Part shown: piece after piece, positions 20,801 to 31,224 of the stretch | Position numbering within the stretch: the first letter of the stretch is position 1 | Layout of the letters: each line of letters opens with the position of its first letter | Assembly (NCBI GenBank): GCA_022511005.1 | Contig: JAFLSJ010000001.1 | Location: 28,627-92,626 of the forward strand | Length of the DNA stretch: 64,000 nt | Source: Ruminococcus sp. | GTDB taxonomy: Bacteria; Bacillota; Clostridia; Oscillospirales; Acutalibacteraceae | Direction: 5' to 3' | The notes under the pieces: generated by a model | The model's input: the letters and a program-made list of their open reading frames with translations, nothing else | Told to the model about the DNA's origin: nothing | The model's database searches: none | Translations under genes and position numbers: made by a program

Positions 20801-21435
20801 TGCTCAGGGTTTAAGCTTCTTCTTCTGTATGCTTCAACAGCATCCCAGTCAAGCATATCGCCTAAATCGTCATAATCCCAAGTTTCGATTTTCTGAACCT
20901 CGTGAGATGTTCTGAAACCGTCAAAGAAATGAAGGAAAGGAACTCTGCCCTTAATTGCAGAAAGGTGAGCAACTGCTGCAAGGTCCATAACCTCTTGAGG
21001 GTTATTTGAGCAAAGCATTGCATAACCTGTCTGACGGCATGCATAAATATCTGAATGATCGCCGAAAATTGAAAGTGCGTGGCTTGTTAATGCACGAGCT
21101 GATACGTGAATAACGCTTGGCAAAAGCTCGCCTGCCATTTTATACATATTAGGAATCATCAGGAGTAAGCCCTGTGAAGCTGTGTAAGTAGTTGTTAAGG
21201 CACCTGCTGCCAAGGAACCGTGAACTGCACCTGAAGCACCTCCCTCAGACTGCATTTCAGTAACCTGAACTTCTCTGCCGAATAAATTCTTTTTACCCTG
21301 AACTGCATACTGGTCTGTTAAGTCAGCCATTACAGAAGAAGGGGTAATTGGGTAAATTGCTGCCACATCAGTAAAAGCATAAGAAACATGAGCAGCGGCA
21401 CTGTTACCATCCATTGTTTTCATTTGTCTTGCCAT
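17869..21435 (-). CDS. nifJ: Pyruvate:ferredoxin (flavodoxin) oxidoreductase
   Basis: 1188 aa; AAIYPITPSSVMADLTDQ; two 4Fe-4S motifs (CIQCNRCAYVCPHAVI, CTGCGSCAQVCPG); TPP-binding domain GDGWAYDIGFGGLDHV. Confidence 0.97.
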   Translation of the reverse strand: MARQMKTMDGNSAAAHVSYAFTDVAAIYPITPSSVMADLTDQYAVQGKKNLFGREVQVTEMQSEGGASGAVHGSLAAGALTTTYTASQGLLLMIPNMYKMAGELLPSVIHVSARALTSHALSIFGDHSDIYACRQTGYAMLCSNNPQEVMDLAAVAHLSAIKGRVPFLHFFDGFRTSHEVQKIETWDYDDLGDMLDWDAVEAYRRRSLNPEHPVIRGTAQNDDIFFQAREACNKYYDAVPEVVVEYMNKVNAKAGTDYKPFNYYGAEDAEHVIVAMGSVCDCAEEVVDYLNAAGEKVGLVKVRLYRPFVADYLLSELPKTVKSISVLDRTKEPGSIGEPLYLDVLAAINGSDFSDVKVYTGRYGLGSKDTTPADIVAVYRNAESATPKKRFTIGIVDDVTNLSLEIKENPDTTPAGTSSCKFWGLGADGTVGANKNSIKIIGDYTDMYAQGYFAYDSKKSGGLTVSHLRFGNTPIKSTYYISKADFVACHNPSYVDKYDMVDDLKEGGSFLLNCPWDVEELDKRLPGKMKRLLAEKKINFYTIDGISIGKEIGLGGRINTILQSAFFKIADIIPADQAKEYMKEKATQSYSKKGQAIVDMNHAAIDRGMSDLKKVDVPAEWLNAADDSAVEKVTEGREEVVKYVNEILNPVNAYKGNQLPVSAFMDHVDGTAPNGSSAYEKRGIAVDVPEWVPENCIQCNRCAYVCPHAVIRPVALTDDEIANAPLDVQTIPMTGMADYKFTMTVSTLDCTGCGSCAQVCPGKKGEKALVMKPIDSQLKSQEVFNYAKDLEDKPAVTEKFKETTVKGSQFKQPLLEFSGACAGCGETPYAKLITQLFGDRMFIANATGCSSIWGASAPATPYTVNKKGFGPAWQNSLFEDNAEFGYGMALGQKAIRDRLAEYVKNIADLTDKQDVKDACADYLNTTTDSKANRPATDALIEKLEVLAGESGEVAELAKKTLVDKDELAKKSVWILGGDGWAYDIGFGGLDHVIASGENVNILVFDTEVYSNTGGQASKATPVGSVAQFAAAGKSMKKKDLAAIAMSYGYVYVAQVAMGADYNQCIKAMVEAESYNGPSIVICYAPCINHGIKGGMGVAQKEEEKAVQAGYWNCFRFDPRLADEGKNPFMLDSKAPSASYRDFIMSEVRYNRLARSNPERAEKLFAQAEDLAEKKYEHLAKLASFDDAK

Positions 21436-21637
21436 TGGATTTGACCTCCTTAAATATTAAATGCAGAAACATAAATTGTTATCTGCAATATTCTGCTATT
21501 GATACAAATGCGTACCTTATAAGATTTTAACACTTTTGCAGTTAAAAGTAAAGTAATTATCCCATAAAAAATCAGATTTTTTAAGAAAATCCTTGTTTTC
21601 GGTTTTTTATAATTAGCGTAGAATGAAGGAATATAAA

Positions 21638-21817
21638 AAGCTCCCTCGTAAGAGGAAGCTAAATTTCTACAGATAACTATTCTGTATAATCCCAGGGACA
21701 ACCCTTGCGGTTGTCCAAAAATCAAATTTCAACTTTTCTAAATGTTTGTAGGGGAGGATGCCTACATCCTCCCAAAAAAGTTTCAAATAATGGGTCGATG
21801 TAGGCATCGACCCCTAC
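21638..21817. repeat. Intergenic repeat cluster (families A and C)
   Basis: agctccctcgtaagaggaagct; agggacaacccttgcggttgtcc; bi-hairpin gtaggggaggatgcctacatcctccc...gggtcgatgtaggcatcgacccctac (21748-21817). Confidence 0.85.
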
Positions 21818-21923
21818 AATTATGCAGGAAACCTTTATATCCATCTATCAAGTTTTAGTCATCACAAAATAGCAAGGGCTGTCTCAAAACACAATGCGTT
21901 TTGAGACAGCCTCTTATCTTTAC

Positions 21924-23162
21924 TTATTTATTTTCAATTGCTTTTATCGGAGTTTTTTCCTTTTTACTTTTAAAAAAGTCACTGATACTGTGATTCATCA
22001 TAAATTTCATAAGCGGTCTGCTTATAAGCTTTATAAGAACGCCTACAATATAAGCCGCTAAAATACTTAAAACAAGATTGAGAGGTACAACCTTTAAGAA
22101 CGCTACAAAATAATCGCCGAAACCTGTAAGGGTTGGACTGAATATTTCACCGAATTTATGATGTAAAATCTGGTCGCCAAACCATGAGAGAAGATAAACT
22201 GAAAGGGTCAGGCTTGAAAGAGAAGCAAAAATACTTCTTATCGTCTTATTTTTTGTATTGACGTTATAAACCATCAGGAAGAAACAAACTGCTGTAATCA
22301 TTGTTATAAGATCGCTGTTATCTGCATAAAGAGAACTGTAAAATGTTTTTCCCTGACCTCCCAGATAAACCTTAATTGCCTGATAAATCAAGCACAGAAC
22401 CATAAGCATACCAATTAAAACACGGTTTATCTTAAAGCTGAATTCTCTTATATATTTACCTATTACATAATAAGTTGCAGGCCACAAAAGAGCAGCAAAA
22501 TAGCTGGGCATTACACCAAGGCTCTGATCTTCAATCTTTATTTGGTTTAATGCTTTAGGGAGAAATGTAATAACAATAAACACTATCATCATACAGGTTT
22601 TCTTTTTTTGAGTGTCAAGAGAATTATAGGCAATATCTATAATGGGCATAAACACAAACAGCGTAACATACATATTCACGTACCAGCCGTAGGAAGGCAA
22701 TGTTGCACTCCACAAGCCCTGAAGCAAGCGGTAAGGGGTAAGTGCCGGATCTTCTACCCCCGGAGTTGCATTTGCAAGCTTATAAATTATTACAAAAGCA
22801 CCAATAATTAGGCTGTTTACAATAATAGGCGTTATTTTTACAAAATGCTTTTTTGATAAATCTGCAGGATGATAATAGCTTAACGCACCTGAAACCAATA
22901 AAAACAACGGTACACAAATAAAGAATAAATCTCTTACGATCGTTGTTAAAATAAAATCTGTTGCTTGATTGGGTCCGATTATGTAGCTGTAATAATGTCC
23001 GTTATACAGAAAAAAATGAACGCTTAATACAAACACCATTGCTATAACTTTAACAACATCAAGTCCGAAATCCCTTGATTCAACATTTCTTATGTTAAGA
23101 ACATACTCTTTAAAAGAAAACTTTTTCTCTTTCTTTTGTTTTACAGCCGTGCTTTCAGCCAT
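21924..23162 (-). CDS. Acyltransferase 3 family membrane protein
   Basis: RDFGLDVVKVIAMVFVLSVHFFLYNG with about 10 TM segments. Confidence 0.85.
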   Translation of the reverse strand: MAESTAVKQKKEKKFSFKEYVLNIRNVESRDFGLDVVKVIAMVFVLSVHFFLYNGHYYSYIIGPNQATDFILTTIVRDLFFICVPLFLLVSGALSYYHPADLSKKHFVKITPIIVNSLIIGAFVIIYKLANATPGVEDPALTPYRLLQGLWSATLPSYGWYVNMYVTLFVFMPIIDIAYNSLDTQKKKTCMMIVFIVITFLPKALNQIKIEDQSLGVMPSYFAALLWPATYYVIGKYIREFSFKINRVLIGMLMVLCLIYQAIKVYLGGQGKTFYSSLYADNSDLITMITAVCFFLMVYNVNTKNKTIRSIFASLSSLTLSVYLLSWFGDQILHHKFGEIFSPTLTGFGDYFVAFLKVVPLNLVLSILAAYIVGVLIKLISRPLMKFMMNHSISDFFKSKKEKTPIKAIENK

Positions 23163-23176
23163 AAATAATTCCTCCT

Positions 23177-24004
23177 TTATTCTAAGTCTTTTTTAATTAT
23201 CAAGGCTGCCTCTGCAAGATAGTTTCCGTTAAAGGCTTCTGTTTTGCCTTTATCAGTAAAGCTTGCCATCTCGCTGTCTATGGGAATTTCCGCAAGAACC
23301 TTTGTTCCTATTTCATCAGCCGTTTCTCGAACCTTGCTCTCGCCAAAAATTTTATGAACCTTTCCGCAGTCGGGACATTTGAAGCTGCTCATATTTTCAA
23401 CAATACCGAGAATAGGTATATTCATCATTTTTGCCATTTTAACTGCCTTTTCAACAATCATTGATACAAGCTCCTGAGGAGATGTTACAATGACGATTCC
23501 GTCAACGGGAATACTTTGGAAAACAGTAAGGGCAACATCTCCTGTACCCGGAGGCATATCAACAAACATATAGTCAATATCCTGCCAGATAACATCGCTC
23601 CAGAATTGTTTTACTGTTCCTGCAATAATCGGGCCTCGCCATACAACGGGGTCTGTTTCGTTTGGCAAAAGTAGATTAACAGACATAATATCAATACCTG
23701 TTTCTGTTGTTACAGGGAAAAGTCCGTTGTCATTTCCTTTGCATTTTTCCTTTATGCCAAAGGCTTTGGGAATGGACGGTCCTGTAATATCTGCGTCTAA
23801 CACAGCAGTTTTATAACCCATTCTGTTAAAGGCTACTGCAAGTCCTGCGGTTACAAGACTTTTGCCTACACCACCCTTGCCTGATACTACGCCAATAACT
23901 TTCTTAACACTGCTCAAAGGATTCAGTTTTTCGTGAAGATCCTGTTTTTCTGTTCTTTCATTGCAGGTTTCCCCGCAACTTGAACAATTATGAGAACATC
24001 CCAT
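23177..24004 (-). CDS. mrp: Mrp/NBP35 family Fe-S carrier ATPase
   Basis: VIGVVSGKGGVGKSLVTAGLA, DADITGPSIPKAFG, MFVDMPPGTGDVALTV, N-terminal Cys cluster. Confidence 0.93.
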   Translation of the reverse strand: MGCSHNCSSCGETCNERTEKQDLHEKLNPLSSVKKVIGVVSGKGGVGKSLVTAGLAVAFNRMGYKTAVLDADITGPSIPKAFGIKEKCKGNDNGLFPVTTETGIDIMSVNLLLPNETDPVVWRGPIIAGTVKQFWSDVIWQDIDYMFVDMPPGTGDVALTVFQSIPVDGIVIVTSPQELVSMIVEKAVKMAKMMNIPILGIVENMSSFKCPDCGKVHKIFGESKVRETADEIGTKVLAEIPIDSEMASFTDKGKTEAFNGNYLAEAALIIKKDLE

Positions 24005-24213
24005 TATTAACGCCTCCGAATTTTTGCTACATTACATATAGATATTATATCACAGGCTGTATAAAAATAAAAGACCGGTTGATATTTAATTTAAGCTTTA
24101 TTATTTTTAACCGGCTTTTTCGTAATTTCCCCTGCTTTTAATTATTAAGAATTTTTGGCATATATATTGGCAAAATACATTTTAGAGACAAATGGGTTTG
24201 AATTTTATTTTCT

Positions 24214-25818
24214 ATGAATTTTGGAGGAACAATGAACGGAAAAAAATTAGCCAGAGTATTGAACAGGACTTTTAATATTATTTTTCTTATTAGTTTCGGA
24301 TGTATGTTTTTTACTATTATTTTTATGGGTTACGGCAATAAAAATAATAAATATTCCGAAATAGAACGTCCATGGATAGTTCTGACATTTCTTTTACTTC
24401 TCGTAATTTTTACAGCTGTTTATATTTTCATTCAGAAATATAACAGTAGTACAAAGTACAGAAGATTAAAGACTACACAAAATCTTACAGACAGAAATAT
24501 TAAAAAAATAATTTTCACTGTTGCAGGAATTATGCTGGTTATTCAGTTGATTGCAGGTTATCTGCTTGAAATGACGCCTGTTTCAGACCTGAAAAATCTA
24601 AATAAATATGCACTTGATTTTGCTCAAAACGGAAATTTTAACTTAATTCAAAAGGATTATCAAAACAACTATGCTTATCTTATCAGATATCCTAACAATT
24701 TAGCTCTTGTTTTCTTTTTATCGTTTCTTTACAGACTTGCCTATTTAAACTATGGGTATGTTCCTATGTATATACCAATTGTGGTTAATGCTTTAGCAAT
24801 AAATGTTTCGGTGCTTCTGACGGTATTTATTGCAAGAAAAATATTCGGCAACAGAAAAGCCCTTATGGTACTGATTTTATCCTTTTTATTTGCTCCATAT
24901 TATACCTATGTATCCTATTACTACACAGATTCAATTTCAATGCCCTTTTGTGTGGGTGCGATTTACCTGTTTATCTGCGCAATTAAATCAGACCAAAGGT
25001 ATAAAAAGTATCTTATGCTTGTAATATGCGGTGTATTGGTTTTCTGCGGTTATAAAATAAAGGGCAGCGTTATCTTGATTTTAGCAGCTGCAATTATTTT
25101 CTTAATTTTAAAATTTAAAGTAAAAAAAACGGCTTGTCTGCTTCTTGCGCTTATTGCAGGGTTCGGTTTTGTCAGAACAGTTTACACCACTGTATATAAT
25201 AGTTCGGAAATTATCACACAAAAGCAATCGGATAAATATGAGTATCCTTACACACATTGGGTTATGATGGGTCTTAAAAATAACGGTTCCTATGATAAAG
25301 AAGATGATGCATACACTCGTAAATTTCCCGATAAAAACGCAAAGCAAGAAGCAAATATAGATGAAATTAAAAATAGATTAACGAATTACGGTATTGTGGG
25401 TTTAGCAAAACACATTGCTTACAAATCCGTTTGGACGTGGGAGGACGGAACCTATTATATATCAAACCATATTAAAAATCCCATAAGAGAAAACTTCTTA
25501 CATTCAATTGTTATTGATAAAAATGAGTATCAACCTATTTTCTTTGTTTACAGCAGCGGCTTTCAGCTTTTTCTTATTTTTATGATTTGTATGTCTGTTC
25601 TTAAAGGATGTATTAAGCCGGAAATTAACTTTCAGACATTTTTAAGAGGAATTGTATTTGCCGTATTTATTTTCTTTATTATATGGGAAACACGGTCACG
25701 ATATCTTTATAATTTTACTCCTATCTTTATTCTGTTGGCCGTTGACGGTCTGGATTTTTTTACAGAAAAAATAAAGCCTTTAAAGTATTTTTGGGAAGCA
25801 AGAAACAAGAAAACTTAA
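24214..25818 (+). CDS. Multi-TM glycosyltransferase-family (GT39/ArnT-like) membrane protein
   Basis: About 10 TM segments; topology and motifs (LKNLNKYALDFAQNGNF, RSRYLYNFTPIFILLAVDGLD) resemble Dol-P-Man-type glycosyltransferases. Confidence 0.65.
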   Translation: MNFGGTMNGKKLARVLNRTFNIIFLISFGCMFFTIIFMGYGNKNNKYSEIERPWIVLTFLLLLVIFTAVYIFIQKYNSSTKYRRLKTTQNLTDRNIKKIIFTVAGIMLVIQLIAGYLLEMTPVSDLKNLNKYALDFAQNGNFNLIQKDYQNNYAYLIRYPNNLALVFFLSFLYRLAYLNYGYVPMYIPIVVNALAINVSVLLTVFIARKIFGNRKALMVLILSFLFAPYYTYVSYYYTDSISMPFCVGAIYLFICAIKSDQRYKKYLMLVICGVLVFCGYKIKGSVILILAAAIIFLILKFKVKKTACLLLALIAGFGFVRTVYTTVYNSSEIITQKQSDKYEYPYTHWVMMGLKNNGSYDKEDDAYTRKFPDKNAKQEANIDEIKNRLTNYGIVGLAKHIAYKSVWTWEDGTYYISNHIKNPIRENFLHSIVIDKNEYQPIFFVYSSGFQLFLIFMICMSVLKGCIKPEINFQTFLRGIVFAVFIFFIIWETRSRYLYNFTPIFILLAVDGLDFFTEKIKPLKYFWEARNKKT

Positions 25819-25839
25819 AAATATGAAAGCAAAAGTAAA

Positions 25840-26078
25840 CCCCGACCTAAAGTCGGGGGTCAGCGTGTCGATAAAGTCGGCAAAGACTAATTTTTAGTAA
25901 ACAATTGCAATAGAACATTTCTCAAAGTTTGTAGGGGACGATGCCTACATCGTCCCAAAATAGCGGGCTGATGAAGGCATCAGCCCCTACAATTATACAG
26001 AAAACTTTTTTACGAAAACTGCTTTCTTTGTCAAAGAGAACCTTTTTTACAGTCTAACCCCGACCTGATGGTCGGGGG
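25840..26078. repeat. Bi-hairpin repeat bracketed by two CCCCGAC hairpins
   Basis: ccccgacctaaagtcgggg (25840-25859); gtaggggacgatgcctacatcgtccc...gggctgatgaaggcatcagcccctac (25931-25990); ccccgacctgatggtcgggg (26058-26078). Confidence 0.85.
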
Positions 26079-26117
26079 CAATTTATCTTGTTTGTCAAAA
26101 TCAAAATTTTTAATAAA

Positions 26118-26148
26118 AACGGCAGTATATTAATACTGCCGCTAAAAT
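26118..26148 (-). terminator. Terminator downstream of the 26160 ORF
   Basis: aaaaacggcagtatattaatactgccgctaaaatttt. Confidence 0.65.
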
Positions 26149-26159
26149 TTTATGATTAA

Positions 26160-26786
26160 TTATTCTTGGGTTTCTTCTGATTCTTCCGATTCCTCTGTTT
26201 CCTCGGATACCGCCTCATCAATTGATTTGACTTCAACATCAGGGTCATTTTCGGGAATAATATTTGTTCCCTCTACAACAATTTCTTCCTCATCATTTGC
26301 AGGTGTGTATGTTGTTTCTGCCTCGGGAGTAAATTCAACATCCTCTTTAACTCCGCCTTCAACCTCAGGCATATCTGTAATGATTTCTTCTGTAACAAGC
26401 TCAAATCCGCTTAAGAATGTATACGGGATACCGTAACCTAAGGCAACGCTTGCAAGCAATACCATTGGGTGTAAGCCGCTTTCAACAACTAACATATCAT
26501 GCAACGGCAGACCCTCTGCAAATGAAGCGATAATAATGTAAAGTGCAGGTAAATCAAGAATTATAAGGGTCAACAGGCTGAATCTTTTTACAGCTTTTCC
26601 CTCGCCCACTCTTGTTGCATAAAATACAAGTAAACCGAATATAACGAATATCAGCGCATTAACAACAGTGTCAAAGGGACTTGAAAGTCCTGCGGCAAAG
26701 CCTGAGAAGAAATAACTGCAAATAATATATGCAGTAATCAGAAATGCTGAAAATAACAGATTGACTGTATCTCTTTTGTTTTTCAT
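26160..26786 (-). CDS. Hypothetical membrane protein with acidic Glu/Ser/Thr-rich tail
   Basis: Four to five TM segments, then ~80 aa acidic tail ending EETEESEESEETQE. Confidence 0.7.
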   Translation of the reverse strand: MKNKRDTVNLLFSAFLITAYIICSYFFSGFAAGLSSPFDTVVNALIFVIFGLLVFYATRVGEGKAVKRFSLLTLIILDLPALYIIIASFAEGLPLHDMLVVESGLHPMVLLASVALGYGIPYTFLSGFELVTEEIITDMPEVEGGVKEDVEFTPEAETTYTPANDEEEIVVEGTNIIPENDPDVEVKSIDEAVSEETEESEESEETQE

Positions 26787-26894
26787 TATTAAACCTCCAA
26801 GTTATAATAATTTATAATTATCAGGGCTTGTTAAATATTTTTCAGATACGCCCTTATTATTTTATAACCTTAATGTGACAATTTTGTGACAATA

Positions 26895-27821
26895 TCAATG
26901 GTTTTTAGCTTTTGCCGCCAGACAAACCCAGCCGTTTTCACGGTGTTCTTCAATTATGTCAAAATCGGAATGTAAGGAATTTATTACTTCTTCTGCACGT
27001 AAATCGATAATTCCGCTCATTATATAAACGGTGTTATCTGTCATAAAATTTTTAACACCTTTAGACAGCATTATAATTGCATCTGCAACAATATTTGCGG
27101 CAATTAGATTGTACTTTCCGCTTACCTTTTCTGTTAAATCTCCGCAGATAACCTGAAACTTTTCTGAAACATTATTTATTTTTGCATTTTCCTCTGCGGT
27201 AGTAACGGCAATGGGGTCAATATCTACACCTACTGCACTTTCCGCACCTAAAAGCAATGCACCGATTGCAAGTATTCCGCTTCCGCAACCAACATCAAGC
27301 ACCGTATCTCCTTTATTTATGTATTTTTCTATCATTTCAAGGCACAGGCGTGTAGTTTCATGGTTGCCTGTTCCGAAAGCAAGACCGGGGTCTATGTTTA
27401 AAACGGTTCTGCCCTGAGGGTCATAATCGTCTCTCCATGACGGGCGGATAAGGAGCTTTTCTCCTACGGGAGTGGGATTAAAATACTGCTTCCAGTTATT
27501 TCTCCAGTCCTCCTCTGCACAGTCTGAAGTCTCTATTTTATGCTCTATACCTTCGCTTGTAAATCTTTCCGACAAAAAGGCAACTGATTCCATTGGATTT
27601 ACATCAGGCTCAAGATAAATATGTACAAAAGCTTTATTTTTATCTTTTTGCAAAAGTTCCTCGTCAATTAAATCAATATGAGCTATTTCCTGCACCTCTT
27701 CTTCAAGAAGAGAATAGTCCTCAATATAAATTCCGTAAGGAACTACCATATTTGCAATATCAGAAGCCTTATCAACATCTTTTGAATTTATGGAAATTCT
27801 GATTTCTGTCCATTGTGCCAT
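26895..27821 (-). CDS. prmA: Ribosomal protein L11 methyltransferase
   Basis: DPGLAFGTGNHETTRLCLEMIE, VLDVGCGSGILAIGALLLGA, NIVADAI. Confidence 0.95.
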   Translation of the reverse strand: MAQWTEIRISINSKDVDKASDIANMVVPYGIYIEDYSLLEEEVQEIAHIDLIDEELLQKDKNKAFVHIYLEPDVNPMESVAFLSERFTSEGIEHKIETSDCAEEDWRNNWKQYFNPTPVGEKLLIRPSWRDDYDPQGRTVLNIDPGLAFGTGNHETTRLCLEMIEKYINKGDTVLDVGCGSGILAIGALLLGAESAVGVDIDPIAVTTAEENAKINNVSEKFQVICGDLTEKVSGKYNLIAANIVADAIIMLSKGVKNFMTDNTVYIMSGIIDLRAEEVINSLHSDFDIIEEHRENGWVCLAAKAKNH

Positions 27822-27846
27822 AAGTAAATCCTTTCATTTAAAACGA

Positions 27847-28998
27847 TTATTCACCAAACATATCCTTTATTTTATCACGAAATGTTTTTCTTTTTGCGTA
27901 GTTTTTGTCGGTTGCTGTTTCATCAAGTTTTTTAATAAGCTCTTTTTGCTCCTTTGAAAGATTTTTCGGAACTTCTATTGAAACTCTTACATATTGGTCG
28001 CCTTTACCTCTGCCGTTTATGTTCTGAATACCTTTGCCTTTAAGCTTAAAAATATCTCCCGGCTGAGTACCTTCATGGACTGTATAGCTTACCTTGCCGT
28101 CAAGAGTAGGCACAACAATTTCTGCACCTAATGCCGCCTGAGCAAAGGTTATAGGCATATCGCACCAAACATCATTGCCTTTTCTCTCAAATACAGGGTG
28201 AGGACGAACGTTAACATAAACATGCAAATCCCCTGAGGGACCTCCGTTTACGCCGTTATTTCCTCTGCCGCCCACATTTAAAATCTGCGTATCGCTGATA
28301 CCCGCAGGAACAGTAACCTCAACATTCTTTCTGACACGGACTCTGCCGTTTCCGTTACATTTTCTGCAAGGTTTTTCAACAATTTTACCTTTGCCCTTAC
28401 AAGCGTCACAGGTTCTCTGAGTTTGAACAACGCCAAAGGGCGTTCTCTGGTTAATTGTTACTCTGCCCGAACCTCCGCATGCAGAGCAGGTTTTGGGGGT
28501 TGAGCCTTTATCCGCACCTGTTCCGTGACAATCGGAGCAGGTTTCTATATTCTGATATGTTACGGTTTTTTTACAACCCTTTGCGGCTTCTTCAAATTCA
28601 ATAAAAAGATTAGCTTCAACGTCTGCTCCTCGTCTTGGAGCGTTCGGATTTGAGTTTCTTCTTCCGCCAAAGCCGCCGAAACCGCCGAAAAAGCTATTGA
28701 AAATATCGCCGATATCCATATCCGCACCGAAGGGACTTCCGCCGCCTGCGCCGAAGTTAGGGTCAACTCCTGCGTGACCGAACTGGTCATATCTTGCACG
28801 CTTTTCGCTGTCTGATAAAACCTCATAGGCTTCATTAACCTCTTTAAACTTTTCTTCACAGGTTTTATCTCCCGGATGAAGGTCAGGGTGATATTTTTTT
28901 GCACTCTGCCTGAATGCCTTTTTTATTTCATCATCAGAGGCACCCTTTGAAACTCCAAGCACCTCGTAATAATCTCGTTTATCTGCCAATTTATTCAC
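27847..28998 (-). CDS. dnaJ: Chaperone DnaJ
   Basis: J-domain, G/F-rich region, four CxxCxGxG-type zinc motifs. Confidence 0.98.
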   Translation of the reverse strand: MNKLADKRDYYEVLGVSKGASDDEIKKAFRQSAKKYHPDLHPGDKTCEEKFKEVNEAYEVLSDSEKRARYDQFGHAGVDPNFGAGGGSPFGADMDIGDIFNSFFGGFGGFGGRRNSNPNAPRRGADVEANLFIEFEEAAKGCKKTVTYQNIETCSDCHGTGADKGSTPKTCSACGGSGRVTINQRTPFGVVQTQRTCDACKGKGKIVEKPCRKCNGNGRVRVRKNVEVTVPAGISDTQILNVGGRGNNGVNGGPSGDLHVYVNVRPHPVFERKGNDVWCDMPITFAQAALGAEIVVPTLDGKVSYTVHEGTQPGDIFKLKGKGIQNINGRGKGDQYVRVSIEVPKNLSKEQKELIKKLDETATDKNYAKRKTFRDKIKDMFGE

Positions 28999-29042
28999 CT
29001 CTCACAACGCCGTAAAATTTACTAAAACATTTCTACATAATT

Positions 29043-29230
29043 GTAGGGGCTGATGCCTTCATCAGCCCTTTCATCTAACCTTTTTGGGACGATGTAGGCA
29101 TCGTCCCCTACAATTTTTGAGAAATGTTTTATGTATATTTGTCCGTTCTTTTGTGGGCGGATATTGAATCCGCCCCTACAAAGTTTTTGATATGTTCTGC
29201 TTTTCGGGCGACCGCAAGGGTCGCCCCTAC
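29043..29230. repeat. Four-hairpin repeat array between dnaK and dnaJ (family A)
   Basis: Bi-hairpin 29043-29111; gggcggatattgaatccgcccctac (29155-29179); gggcgaccgcaagggtcgcccctac (29206-29230). Confidence 0.9.
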
Positions 29231-29306
29231 GGTGTTTAAGAAATGTTCTGTTTCACTTTTTTATTTTGAGACAGTCACCGCAATATATCCTTATTTTACA
29301 GCATTA

Positions 29307-31157
29307 TCAGTTATTGTCAACATCTGTAAAATCAGCGTCATATACATTTCCGTCAGGACCGCCTTGAGCTGAGCCGTTTGCTCCGCCCATATCCGGTCCG
29401 GGCTGACCCGGCTGTCCCTGAGGAGCTGCCTGCTGGTAAAGCTTTGTTGATACTTCGTAAAGAGCTTTCTGCAAGTCATCTTTTGCTGCATTCATCATTT
29501 CAACATCATTTTTAGAAATAGCTTCTTTTAATGCTGCTGTTTTTGTGTTAAGTGTATTTTTATCTTCGTCAGCTAATTTATCGCCGTTTTCATTAACAAG
29601 CTTTTCTGCCTGATATGCAAGGTTTTCTGCCTCGTTTTTAGCGTCGATTTCTTCTCTGCGTTTTTTATCTTCTGCGGCATACTGCTCTGCTTCTTTAACC
29701 GCCTTGTCAATATCGTCTTTAGACATATTTGTTGATGAGCTGATTGTGATTTTCTGCTCTTTGCCTGTTCCTAAATCCTTTGCAGATACATTAACAATAC
29801 CGTTTGCGTCAATATCAAAGGTAACTTCGATTTGAGGGATTCCTCTTGGAGCAGGAGCAATACCAGTTAATGCAAACAAACCAAGCTGTTTGTTATCTCT
29901 TGCAAATTCACGCTCACCCTGAAGAACATTGATTTCTACCTGTGTCTGATTATCAGCGGCAGTTGAGAAAACCTGACTCTTTTTAGTTGGGATGGTTGTG
30001 TTTCTTTCAATAATTTTTGTCATTACGCCGCCCATCGTTTCAACACCAAGTGAAAGAGGAGTAACGTCAAGAAGGAGAAGTCCGTCAACCTCGCCGCCTA
30101 ATACACCTGCCTGAATTGCCGCACCGATAGCAACACATTCGTCAGGGTTAATACCCTTAAACGGGTCTTTGCCGATAAGCTTTTTAACTGCTTCCTGTAC
30201 AGCAGGAATTCTTGAAGATCCGCCAACCATAAGAACCTTATCAATTTCGCCGATCTGCAAGCCTGAATCGTTTAATGCTGTTCTTACAGGACCCATTGTG
30301 TTTTCAACAAGGTCTGCTGTAAGCTCGTCAAATTTAGCTCTTGTCAATGTTAAATCCATATGCTTTGGACCTGTAGCGTCTGCTGTGATAAAGGGCAGGT
30401 TGATTGCTGTTGTTGTAACGCCTGAAAGCTCGATTTTTGCTTTTTCTGCGGCTTCCTTTAATCTCTGCATTGCCATTTTATCTGCTGTTAAATCAACGCC
30501 TGTTTCAGCCTTAAAGCTTGAAACCATCCAGTCGATAATTCTCTTATCAAAGTCATCGCCGCCTAAACGGTTGTTACCTGCTGTTGCAAGTACTTCCTGA
30601 ACGCCGTCGCCCATTTCAATAATAGATACGTCGAATGTACCGCCGCCTAAGTCATATACCATAACCTTCTGATCTTTTTCTTTATCAATACCGTAAGAAA
30701 GTGCGGCCGCTGTAGGTTCGTTTATAATTCTCTTTACGTCAAGTCCTGCAATTTTACCTGCATCCTTTGTTGCCTGACGCTGTGCGTCTGTAAAATAAGC
30801 GGGAACTGTAATAACTGCCTGTGAAACTGTCTCGCCTAAGTAAGCCTCTGCATCAGCCTTTAATTTCTGTAAAACCATTGCTGAAATTTCCTGAGGTGTG
30901 TAGTTTTTATTATCAATTGCTACTTTATATGCTGTACCCATTTCTCTTTTAATGGATGAAACTGTACGATCAGGGTTTGTAATTGCCTGTCTTTTTGCAA
31001 CCTGACCTACCATTCTTTCGCCTGTTTTTGAAAATGCTACAACAGACGGTGTTGTTCTTGCACCTTCTGCGTTTGCAATAACTACCGGCTCACCGCCTTC
31101 GATTACTGCTACGCATGAGTTTGTTGTACCTAAGTCAATACCTATTGTTTTTGCCAT
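29307..31157 (-). CDS. dnaK: Chaperone DnaK (Hsp70)
   Basis: [33 protein letters not shown]. Confidence 0.99.
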   Translation of the reverse strand: MAKTIGIDLGTTNSCVAVIEGGEPVVIANAEGARTTPSVVAFSKTGERMVGQVAKRQAITNPDRTVSSIKREMGTAYKVAIDNKNYTPQEISAMVLQKLKADAEAYLGETVSQAVITVPAYFTDAQRQATKDAGKIAGLDVKRIINEPTAAALSYGIDKEKDQKVMVYDLGGGTFDVSIIEMGDGVQEVLATAGNNRLGGDDFDKRIIDWMVSSFKAETGVDLTADKMAMQRLKEAAEKAKIELSGVTTTAINLPFITADATGPKHMDLTLTRAKFDELTADLVENTMGPVRTALNDSGLQIGEIDKVLMVGGSSRIPAVQEAVKKLIGKDPFKGINPDECVAIGAAIQAGVLGGEVDGLLLLDVTPLSLGVETMGGVMTKIIERNTTIPTKKSQVFSTAADNQTQVEINVLQGEREFARDNKQLGLFALTGIAPAPRGIPQIEVTFDIDANGIVNVSAKDLGTGKEQKITISSSTNMSKDDIDKAVKEAEQYAAEDKKRREEIDAKNEAENLAYQAEKLVNENGDKLADEDKNTLNTKTAALKEAISKNDVEMMNAAKDDLQKALYEVSTKLYQQAAPQGQPGQPGPDMGGANGSAQGGPDGNVYDADFTDVDNN

Positions 31158-31224
31158 ATTAATTCCTCCTGAGAACTTAAATGTTTAAGTTTTTATTTTT
31201 ACATTATATATAAATATATGTTCA

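Noticed and set aside
21450-21725. 91-aa minus-strand ORF in the nifJ upstream spacer
   Set aside because: Runs through repeat modules and promoter sequence, no RBS or domain; the repeats often create open frames.
26160-26436. Plus-strand Ser/Thr-rich 94-aa ORF
   Set aside because: Antisense of the acidic Glu-rich tail of the 26160-26786 protein; composition is an artefact.
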